Source: Turicibacter sp. UBA7094 (GTDB lineage Bacteria > Bacillota_I > Bacilli_A > MOL361 > Turicibacteraceae). Taken from it: a DNA stretch of 7,304 nt. The notes beneath the pieces are model-generated. The model was not told the DNA's origin, did no database searches, and saw nothing but the letters and a program-made list of their open reading frames with translations. Below are positions 1 through 5,193 of this stretch, one piece after another. Location: NCBI GenBank assembly GCA_002493395.1, contig DKYS01000033.1, positions 1 to 7,304 on the forward strand. The letters run 5' to 3'. A program made the position numbers and the translations under genes. Within the stretch, counting starts at the first letter, position 1. Every line of letters starts with the position of its first letter.

Positions 1-417
1 GATGCAACCGTGTTTGTTAATTCAAAACCGGTAGACGGTGTAGGCGGAGGGATTTGTCAGGTCTCATCGACTCTTTATAATACCGTTTTAAATGCTGGAA
101 TTTTACCGACAGAACGACGCAATCATAGTTTACCGGTAGGATATGTTCCAAGTGGGTTAGATGCGACGATGGCTGAAGACCTCATTGACTTTAAATTTGT
201 GAATACACTAGATTATCCGATTTATATTGACGCTTATACAAGTGGAGGACAATTAACCATTAATTTTTGGTCAAATGAAGATGCCTTAAAAGGGGTGACG
301 TACAAACCTCAAGTGACACAAGTGGCAACGAATAAATATCAAACGTCTTTATTAGGATATGATGAGGCGGGTAATGTCGTATTTAATGAGTATATCGATA
401 CAAGTGTTTATAAATAA
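1..417 (+). CDS. VanW family protein, C-terminal part (5' end outside window)
   Basis: The reading frame is open from base 1 and ends in TAA, giving the last 138 residues of a longer protein. A GTG at base 10 is internal and not a plausible start, because the conserved motif begins just after it and VanW proteins are much longer. The VanW core is clear (numbered from base 1): GVGGGICQVSSTLYN at 13-27 with the invariant Cys19, then ERRNHS at 38-43, YVPSGLDAT at 48-56 and DFKFVN at 63-68. Family knowledge: VanW domains occur in membrane-anchored or secreted wall-associated proteins of Gram-positive bacteria, often after peptidoglycan-binding-like repeats. The name comes from an accessory gene of the vanB glycopeptide-resistance cluster, and the biochemical role is unsettled. 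No vanH, vanA/B or vanX homologue is visible, so resistance should not be inferred. The last 40 or so residues hold no recognisable G5 domain. The gene ends directly before a strong terminator. The family call is firm; the function is unknown. Confidence 0.93.
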   Translation, partial: DATVFVNSKPVDGVGGGICQVSSTLYNTVLNAGILPTERRNHSLPVGYVPSGLDATMAEDLIDFKFVNTLDYPIYIDAYTSGGQLTINFWSNEDALKGVTYKPQVTQVATNKYQTSLLGYDEAGNVVFNEYIDTSVYK

Positions 418-420
418 TTA

Positions 421-455
421 AAAAGTGTTTCCGTTTTAGCGGAAACACTTTTTTT
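421..455 (+). terminator. Rho-independent terminator of the VanW-family gene
   Basis: A perfect 13-bp stem, bases 421-433 pairing with 440-452, has a 6-nt TTTTAG loop and ends in a run of seven T (449-455). It starts 3 bp after the VanW stop codon. The A-run on its left side would let it act weakly on the other strand too, but no convergent gene reaches it. Confidence 0.95.
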
Positions 456-688
456 GTTTGGATGAAAGGTGAGGGTCTTACCAGAAGATTACTAAACTTC
501 TACTTCCTGCAAGAGGTTTTTTATTAGGTGCGAGAAATGTTTAAAACTGTCATCTTTTGTTTTTACGGCAAGGGGCATTTGGGGTGCCACAGAGGCGCGA
601 TTTTGAATAGATTAAGGTGTATCCTACTTAAATTAACACTTGAAAACATAGAAATAATTTAACAAGCGAAAGAATGTGAGGAGCACTA
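456..688. other. Intergenic region with ambiguous short frames
   Basis: No established gene is recognised here. Three overlapping frames are open across about 515-610. One is a + frame of 41 codons at 537-662 (ATG preceded by AGGTG at 526-530, protein starting MFKTVIFCFYGKG). A second + frame covers about 526-606. The third is a minus frame at 492-578 (28 aa, starting MPLAVKTKDDSF) that stays open upstream to about 605. They cannot all be coding. The segment is locally richer in G and C (about 565-602) than its AT-rich flanks. This is what a dispersed repeat or an old gene remnant would look like. I found no convincing sigma-A promoter for the downstream LRR gene. The last bases (679-683, AGGAG) are that gene's ribosome binding site. 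Confidence 0.5.
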
Positions 689-1849
689 ATGAATGTTATA
701 GAGGATAAACAATTAAAAGCCGCGCTAAATCAACACTATTTGAAACAACCGATAGAATCCGATATTACAAAGGAACAGTTAATCAATTTAAGGGGAGTTA
801 TTGCATTAGATGAAAAGGGTATTAAAGACTTGAGTGGACTTAATTATGCGATTCATACGACTCAGATTCACCTGGGTGGTAATCAGATTACGGATTTAAC
901 CCCCTTACAAGAGTTGAAGAATTTAGAACAGTTAAATCTTGCAGATAATCAAATTAAGGATTTAAGACCTTTAAGTAGGTTACCATATTTAAAACGTCTA
1001 GATGTTAGTAAAAATTATATCCGTAGCTTATGGCCACTGACTAAATTAACTCAGTTAAAAATGCTCTTGGTCGATTATAATCCCCTTCAAGGTTATGATG
1101 AGTTACGTTTTATGAAGGGGTTAGTGTCACTGTCTCTTAGAGGAAGCGGAATTCAATCTTTGCAACCGTTAGCTCCGTTAACTCAATTAGAAATTTTAAC
1201 ATTAGATGAAAATAAGATAGAGTCACTTGTTCCATTAAGTGAGCATTTTTTACTCACTCAACTTCATTTAGACCATAATCAAATTCACGATTTAGGGCCT
1301 ATTTCAAAGTTAAGACGATTACAAGTCTTATTTGTTAAGCATAATCATTTGGTTGATGTGACCCCGATACACCACTTAAAACATCTTCAGTTTTTAGACT
1401 TAAGTGATAATCAAATTAGTGATTTAAGCCCGCTTAGTCACCTTGAGTTTTTACAAGGGTTAAACGTGATGAACAATCAGGTCAGCGACTTAACGCCGAT
1501 AACCAAGCTTCCATTATTAAAGGCGCTGTTGGCCCAAGGAAATCGAATTGCTTCGATTTCAGGATTGCAACAGCTAACGATTGTTAAGTTAGATCAGCAG
1601 CACCTTCAATGGGAGATAGAGGGGAAAAATCCCTGTCAGTTGGATCTAACTAATCGATTGATGGATGAAACGGGAGAGGTACCGATGATTATGATAAGTC
1701 CTAGTATGGGGAGCTATAATCAAAAGACGAAGATCATAAGTTTGCATGAAGGAATCACCCAACTGACATTTAAATTTGATAGTCAAGAGGGAAACATTTC
1801 ATTTAACGGAGTTATTGACTGTCTAGTTAAACCAAAACTAAAAGAGTAA
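689..1849 (+). CDS. Internalin-like leucine-rich repeat protein without signal peptide
   Basis: This 386-residue protein has three parts. Residues 1-50 resemble the internalin N-terminal cap. Residues about 51-297 hold eleven SDS22/internalin-type leucine-rich repeats. Residues about 298-380 match the LRR-adjacent Ig-like module of internalins (ISPSMGSYNQKTK, then SFNGVID). The repeats run in an exact 22-residue register: the consensus Asn falls at 65, 87, 109, 131, 175, 197, 219, 241, 263 and 285, with Ser153 replacing it in repeat 5. Such solenoids are protein-binding scaffolds; the partner is unknown. The start is set by TGTGAGGAG five bases upstream, and an in-frame TGA at 677-679 excludes an N-terminal extension. 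The protein therefore has no signal peptide, and it has no LPXTG, GW or membrane anchor, so it is predicted to be cytosolic. That is odd for this architecture. It stands alone between two terminators and converges on the LTA-synthase-like gene. The family call is strong; the function is open. Confidence 0.9.
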   Translation: MNVIEDKQLKAALNQHYLKQPIESDITKEQLINLRGVIALDEKGIKDLSGLNYAIHTTQIHLGGNQITDLTPLQELKNLEQLNLADNQIKDLRPLSRLPYLKRLDVSKNYIRSLWPLTKLTQLKMLLVDYNPLQGYDELRFMKGLVSLSLRGSGIQSLQPLAPLTQLEILTLDENKIESLVPLSEHFLLTQLHLDHNQIHDLGPISKLRRLQVLFVKHNHLVDVTPIHHLKHLQFLDLSDNQISDLSPLSHLEFLQGLNVMNNQVSDLTPITKLPLLKALLAQGNRIASISGLQQLTIVKLDQQHLQWEIEGKNPCQLDLTNRLMDETGEVPMIMISPSMGSYNQKTKIISLHEGITQLTFKFDSQEGNISFNGVIDCLVKPKLKE

Positions 1850-1851
1850 TT

Positions 1852-1883
1852 AAAAAGCACCTCCCAAAAGGAGATGCTTTTTT
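1852..1883. terminator. Bidirectional terminator between convergent genes
   Basis: Bases 1852-1864 pair with 1870-1882 around a CAAAA loop, with one C/A mismatch (1860/1874). The stem has an A-tract on the left and a T-tract on the right, so each strand sees a hairpin followed by U. It lies 2 bp after the LRR stop codon and ends 1 bp before the stop codon of the minus-strand gene, so one hairpin serves both. Confidence 0.92.
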
Positions 1884-1884
1884 G

Positions 1885-3996
1885 CTATTCGCTCATCGGC
1901 GGATTCATTGATTCAATGGCTGCTTGATAGCCTGCCTGATAACCCTCTTCATATCCTTGATCATAGAATTGATTATTTTCTTCTTCTTGACCAATTTTAT
2001 ATTTTGAAGAGGTACTAAGCACATGATTTGTAACGGTTACTTGCTGGATGGCAAATTGATCTTCTTCATTCAATGTATAATCGGGAACGATTAGCGTGTT
2101 GGCATCAACATATGTTGTTTCATAAGGCTTATCATTAATTTTTACACGACTATACTCGGTAAAGTTTTGTCCTTTAACAACGAATTGACCATTTTCATCC
2201 ATATAGACATCAGAAATAGCAATTTCATTAACTCCCATCTGCATTTTTGTAGGCTCATATGGGTTAACTCCACCGTAAATGTAACGTTCACCGTATAACA
2301 TATCATATTGTAAGAGTTTTAAGTTTTCTTGATAATTTTCTGAATCTTGGAACTGCTGATGATAATTTGTTAATGTTCCGTGATGAATTCCAAGTTGATT
2401 TAAAAGGTGGGCCCCGAGTTGATAAGCTTCAACATCGGCATCTTGTTTTTCAAGCCCAAAGTTATTCCAAATTACATATTCTGTTTGGAAGACATCACCA
2501 TTATCGATTTCTTCATCTGTAATTCCAAGCGTAGGTAAGTGATCGCCATACATCACAAGAACTGTGTCTTCATTAATGGTTGAAAGGGCAGCGATTAACT
2601 CTGCAATAAAGAGATCCATTTCGTGAATTTCGTTTGTAAAGTATTCAAATGAATTTAAACGCGCCTCATCCTCAATTCCACTTAATGTAATTTTTGAGTG
2701 ATTTTCAACCGGTGTATCTGGATAATCTCCGTGTCCTTGAACGGAAATCGTGTAAATATAATCTGAATTTTCAGTTGATTTTAAAGCGTCTAAAATAGGT
2801 TTGATTAAGTATTTATCTTTTGCCCATCCAAGAGGCGTTACTTCTTCTACATCCATGTATTCTAAAGAAGTGAACGTATCAAATCCTAACATTTTAAAGA
2901 CTTTTTGACGGGTATAGAAAGTTCCCTTATTATTGTGAATCGCATGTGTTGTATATCCTAAATCTTTTAAATCGTAGTTAATAGATTCTGCTGTTGTTTT
3001 ACGTAAAATTGATTTGTAAGGATATTCTCCAGCACCGAAGAATTCTAAGTTCATCCCTGAAATAATCTCGAATTCAGTATTTGCAGTTCCGGCACCAACA
3101 GATGGTACAGTTAAGAAACCAGAAGAAAATTGTTCTTTTAATTTTCTGAAGTTTGGAACTGGGTCTTCAGAAAATTCTAAATTAGTCATATGTGTTGGAT
3201 CAAAGAATGATTCGAGTTGAAGCATAATAATATTTGGTGATTTTTTTTGCGGGATGACTTGATTGTCACTGCTTGCGACCGGATTTGCCCCATCAATTGT
3301 GAGCGAATCAGTTGAAGCAAGTTGTTCACGTAATTGGTCAACCGATGTTTCGGAATAGTTAACAGGACGTTTAATTCCTGTGTTTAATAAAGTATTTGCG
3401 AACGCATATGGAAATCCGTAGTCAAGATACGCAAAAGCAATATTTCCAAAGTAACTCGCAAGAATGTTTGTTTTTAAGGCACCAAAAGTTAAGCAGAAGA
3501 AGCAAGCGATTCCGGCGAAAAACATTGGAACGGCTTTTTTGTAGTTCACTTTATTTTTTGACTTTGGTGCTTTAAAGAAAGCAATAATCACGCCTAAAAC
3601 GGCAAGGGTAATTCCAAGAATAATGAGTCCGATTTGAAATTTTGTAAAATATTTTTCTAAGACATCAAAGGTTGATGAAATTAATTTTAGTTCATTAGCA
3701 GTAAATGGCGTTACACGATTATTTAATACAATTCCGTTTGTAATCCCACCCGCTAACCAAATAACAGAGATTGCAGTGAAAGTAAAAAACTTTCGACGCA
3801 CCAATAGTGAAATAGATAAGGTTAGTAGGATTAATAGTGTATTATAGAGAAAAACGAGTGGTGAGTGAATAAGATAGCTAAGTGCCGCAACGACAGAGTG
3901 ACGACTAAAGCTTTCGATGAGAAAGTTTAATAGAATAGCAATAAGCAATGAAATAGAATAATTGTTATATAAATATTTTTTGATAAATTCTTTCAT
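1885..3996 (-). CDS. LTA synthase family membrane sulfatase-fold protein with C-terminal TIG-like domain
   Basis: This 703-residue enzyme has five predicted membrane segments (about 14-30, 45-66, 70-92, 120-141 and 156-174). An extracellular alkaline-phosphatase/sulfatase-fold domain follows (about 253-570). Family knowledge: LtaS-type enzymes move glycerol phosphate from phosphatidylglycerol onto a lipid or glycan acceptor using a Thr nucleophile and Mn2+. Visible counterparts are LES at 261-263 (metal ligand Glu262), GAGTANTEFE at 301-310 (nucleophile Thr304), TFYTR at 359-363 (Arg363), QGHGDYP at 420-426 (His422) and YGDHLP at 483-488 (Asp485, His486). Tyr361 stands where LtaS of Staphylococcus has Trp. 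Residues about 590-668 look like an IPT/TIG Ig-like domain (VVKGQNF, VKIND, ANTLIVPD), and the tail has YDQG-YEEG-YQAG-YQAA repeats at 678-693; neither is typical of LtaS. ATG at 3996 follows a GGGGG ribosome binding site by 6 nt. It could be a true LTA synthase, an LTA primase-like enzyme or a phosphoglycerol transferase for another glycan; the sequence does not decide. Confidence 0.93.
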   Translation of the reverse strand: MKEFIKKYLYNNYSISLLIAILLNFLIESFSRHSVVAALSYLIHSPLVFLYNTLLILLTLSISLLVRRKFFTFTAISVIWLAGGITNGIVLNNRVTPFTANELKLISSTFDVLEKYFTKFQIGLIILGITLAVLGVIIAFFKAPKSKNKVNYKKAVPMFFAGIACFFCLTFGALKTNILASYFGNIAFAYLDYGFPYAFANTLLNTGIKRPVNYSETSVDQLREQLASTDSLTIDGANPVASSDNQVIPQKKSPNIIMLQLESFFDPTHMTNLEFSEDPVPNFRKLKEQFSSGFLTVPSVGAGTANTEFEIISGMNLEFFGAGEYPYKSILRKTTAESINYDLKDLGYTTHAIHNNKGTFYTRQKVFKMLGFDTFTSLEYMDVEEVTPLGWAKDKYLIKPILDALKSTENSDYIYTISVQGHGDYPDTPVENHSKITLSGIEDEARLNSFEYFTNEIHEMDLFIAELIAALSTINEDTVLVMYGDHLPTLGITDEEIDNGDVFQTEYVIWNNFGLEKQDADVEAYQLGAHLLNQLGIHHGTLTNYHQQFQDSENYQENLKLLQYDMLYGERYIYGGVNPYEPTKMQMGVNEIAISDVYMDENGQFVVKGQNFTEYSRVKINDKPYETTYVDANTLIVPDYTLNEEDQFAIQQVTVTNHVLSTSSKYKIGQEEENNQFYDQGYEEGYQAGYQAAIESMNPPMSE

Positions 3997-4067
3997 CTGA
4001 AACCCCCATAAGTTAAACCTCGATTTTTAAATGTTTCTTTCAAGGTTATTTGAAATTGATGATTCCT

Positions 4068-4087
4068 ATGTCTAACCTATCAGACAT
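4068..4087. repeat. Short inverted repeat in the leader of the LTA-synthase-like gene
   Basis: ATGTCT at 4068-4073 and AGACAT at 4082-4087 form a perfect 6-bp inverted repeat with an 8-nt centre. It lies about 72 bp upstream of the start codon and downstream of the candidate promoter, so it could be an operator or a small leader hairpin. The evidence is the symmetry alone, and a 6-bp repeat can arise by chance. Confidence 0.3.
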
Positions 4088-4113
4088 TTTAGCAACCTCA
4101 TTGTTCAAAATCA

Positions 4114-4143
4114 ATTAGAAAATTTTAGTAATTGCTTGGTCAA
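4114..4143 (-). promoter_or_regulatory. Candidate sigma-A promoter for the LTA-synthase-like gene
   Basis: On the minus strand, TTGACC (4143-4138) and TCTAAT (4119-4114) are separated by 18 bp. They match the -35 and -10 consensus at five of six positions each. Transcription would start near 4107, giving an untranslated leader of about 110 nt before the ATG at 3996. It is the best match I found upstream of this gene; it is untested. Confidence 0.55.
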
Positions 4144-4545
4144 AGGACCCCGTTTTTATTTTTCCATTGAGTTAGATTTCGCGTTTTTGAACGGATGAAC
4201 CTTGGTAAGGAAGCTATTATGGACTGTTTTTTTCGGTAGACAAAGCTCAAGTAATTATTATACGGATAAAAAAATAGATTTCATCTCTTAGATGTGTCCT
4301 TTTATAAAATTCCTCAAAGTTTTTACTTTTTGTTTGCAAGGTAAATTGATGTAATCGCTTATTAGAGTGGTTTTTTACTGAAATGTCGAACGCTGTAGCG
4401 AATGAAGGAGCAAACAATGAGCACTTTCTGAATAATAGATTTAGAGAAGACGAACTTTAAAATAACGGGAAGGGAGGTTTGTTGTCATTCTTTTATTTTA
4501 AGGTTGTTTATCTATATTTATATAGGGGGAGATTAGAGAGCGTTT
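4144..4545. other. Long intergenic region with an interrupted + frame and a startless minus frame
   Basis: No recognisable gene lies here. On the + strand one frame is open from 4350 to 4547 apart from a single TAA at 4458-4460. It includes a possible short ORF at 4383-4460 (25 aa, starting MSNAVANEG) without a clear ribosome binding site. Its downstream part has AGGGAGG (4471-4477) before a TTG at 4482 and would encode about 21 aa, ending inside the next terminator. On the minus strand 4247-4456 is open for 69 codons but contains no ATG (for example SFATAFDISVKNHSN in the middle). These frames overlap, so at most one could ever have been coding. I read the stretch as a decayed gene or a dispersed repeat. 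Bases 4144-4246 show nothing beyond AT-rich sequence. Confidence 0.45.
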
Positions 4546-4593
4546 AAAAGCGATAAAAAGGAGAACGAAAATGTTCTCCTTTTTATCGCTTTT
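4546..4593. terminator. Long perfect-stem terminator downstream of sspI
   Basis: Bases 4546-4566 pair perfectly with 4573-4593 (21-bp stem, GAAAAT loop 4567-4572). It lies 16 bp after the sspI stop codon on the minus strand, which reads into the hairpin and then CTTTTAAA. Read on the + strand it is followed by TTTTT (4590-4594), so it would also stop any rightward transcript from the preceding gap and shield sspI from antisense reading. Confidence 0.9.
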
Positions 4594-4609
4594 TGGAAGA
4601 GTGGACCTG

Positions 4610-4828
4610 TTAGCTCGCTTTTGGACGTAAACATTGACTCACGCGAGAGACAATGGTTTCTTTTTCGGCATCATTGCTTCCATTCCATAAAATTTCAAAA
4701 ATAACACCAAGTCCAGGAAGTGTTTTTTCTTCTCCTGATTCAACAGCATCAATAATTGTTTCACGAATCTCATCATAGTTTGAGTCATCTAAGTTTGCCA
4801 TCACGGCTTTTCTTAAATCTAAGTTCAT
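4610..4828 (-). CDS. sspI: Small acid-soluble spore protein, SspI family
   Basis: This 72-residue protein resembles Bacillus SspI along its whole length, as I recall that sequence. It begins MNLDLRKAVMANL, and the family core SGEEKTLPGLGVIFEILW lies at residues 31-48. Family knowledge: SspI is a minor SASP made in the forespore under sigma-G and carried in the mature spore core; it is unrelated to the DNA-binding alpha/beta SASPs and its exact job is unclear. Length is normal for the family (about 70 residues), and the C-terminal end is more variable, with Cys66. The start is supported by GAGGTGAT with a spacing of about 6 nt before ATG. It is a single-gene unit: a sigma-G-like promoter lies 34-63 bp upstream and a strong terminator just downstream. 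It is the best evidence in the window that the host makes endospores. Neighbouring genes are not spore-specific. Confidence 0.95.
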   Translation of the reverse strand: MNLDLRKAVMANLDDSNYDEIRETIIDAVESGEEKTLPGLGVIFEILWNGSNDAEKETIVSRVSQCLRPKAS

Positions 4829-4861
4829 TAAAAATCACCTCATCATTTTGTCTTTCAGTTA

Positions 4862-4891
4862 TAGTTTTTCAAAATGTGTTAAAAGTATACA
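4862..4891 (-). promoter_or_regulatory. Candidate sigma-G promoter of sspI
   Basis: On the minus strand, TGTATA (4891-4886) fits the sigma-G -35 consensus TGHATA exactly. After a 17-bp spacer, AAAACTA (4868-4862) matches five of seven bases of the -10 consensus CATACTA. The start point would fall near 4855, about 27 nt before the ATG and upstream of the ribosome binding site. The placement fits the known forespore control of sspI in Bacillus. The alternative sigma-A-like TATAAC nearby has no good -35. Confidence 0.6.
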
Positions 4892-4897
4892 TCTTTT

Positions 4898-4909
4898 ATT
4901 TCATGAAAT
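4898..4909. repeat. Perfect 12-bp palindrome ATTTCATGAAAT
   Basis: The 12 bases are identical to their reverse complement. The palindrome lies 6 bp upstream of the sspI -35 element and overlaps the -35 of the possible rightward promoter at 4904-4934. This is a natural place for a dimeric regulator of either promoter. No regulator is identified. Confidence 0.4.
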
Positions 4910-4934
4910 TTTTATAGGGAAGTAACATATACTA
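4904..4934 (+). promoter_or_regulatory. Possible rightward sporulation-type promoter
   Basis: TGAAAT (4904-4909), 18 bp, then TATACTA (4928-4934). The -10 matches six of seven bases of the sigma-F/sigma-G consensus CATACTA; the -35 matches four of six of TGAATA. It would transcribe toward murJ, whose start is about 215 bp away, or across the broken frame at 4907-5095. AT-rich DNA gives such matches by chance, so this is tentative. Confidence 0.25.
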
Positions 4935-5095
4935 AAGATGATATTAAGGTGTTGAAAGAAGAGGTGCCAGTTGTTTCGAGTATTAAATGGGTAAACAACA
5001 GATCCTTTGATTGAAAAAATAGCCCGGGTCTGATTATCGAAAACGCTTCATTTAATAAAATAATTTGGAAAGTCTATAAAGTTATAGTAAAATAA
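4907..5095 (+). pseudogene. Possible gene remnant with an in-frame TGA
   Basis: One + frame is open from 4907 to 5095 except for TGA at 5012-5014. The first part contains TYTKDDIKVLKEEVPVVSSI followed by KWVNNRSFD; after the stop it continues KNSPGLIIENASFNK. There is no good start codon or ribosome binding site. The TKDDIKVLKEEVP.V stretch faintly recalls the periplasmic-core region of MacB-type ABC transporter permeases, but that is an impression and not an identification. Another reading is chance openness in AT-rich intergenic DNA. The murJ promoter overlaps the end of this frame. Confidence 0.2.
5065..5093 (+). promoter_or_regulatory. Candidate sigma-A promoter for murJ
   Basis: TTGGAA (5065-5070), a 17-bp spacer and TAAAAT (5088-5093) match four and five of six consensus positions. 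Transcription would begin near 5100, about 50 nt before the murJ ATG. It is the best-spaced match in the 321-bp gap upstream of the gene and would also drive the small gene at 6838. Confidence 0.55.
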
Positions 5096-5121
5096 TAAAA
5101 TAAACCCGTTTGCGAGGCGGT

Positions 5122-5193
5122 ATGAACGAAAAGAAAGTAGGTCGAGGATATGGGGAATCGCTTTTTAAAGGGGGCTATGATTTTAAGTATTAG
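5122..5193 (+). other. Possible short upstream ORF overlapping the murJ start
   Basis: ATG at 5122 is preceded by GAGG (5114-5117, spacing 4 nt) and opens 23 codons, ending at TAG 5191-5193, in a different frame from murJ. It begins MNEKKVGRGYGES. Ribosomes using it would cross the murJ start, so it could tune murJ translation. It may equally be chance. Nothing in the peptide is recognisable. Confidence 0.2.

Noticed and set aside
10..417. Complete 135-residue gene starting at GTG 10
   Set aside because: The frame is open to the window edge and the VanW motif begins just after base 10, so the true start lies outside.
1..417. Glycopeptide-resistance cluster suggested by VanW
   Set aside because: VanW-domain proteins are common in Gram-positive genomes without resistance, and no other van gene is present.
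600..688. Sigma-A promoter for the LRR gene (TTGAAT at 603 or TTGAAA at 640)
   Set aside because: Neither has an acceptable -10 at 16-18 bp spacing.
4195..4215. CCTTGGTAAGG as a regulatory palindrome
   Set aside because: The arms are only 4 bp and it is not near a promoter, so it is expected by chance.
4383..4460. Small 25-aa gene starting MSNAVANEG
   Set aside because: There is no ribosome binding site at the ATG, and the frame continues open upstream of it and beyond its stop, which fits a remnant better than a gene.
5012..5014. TGA read as tryptophan or selenocysteine
   Set aside because: No SECIS-like context or protein match was seen, the host evidently uses the standard code, and a broken frame is simpler.
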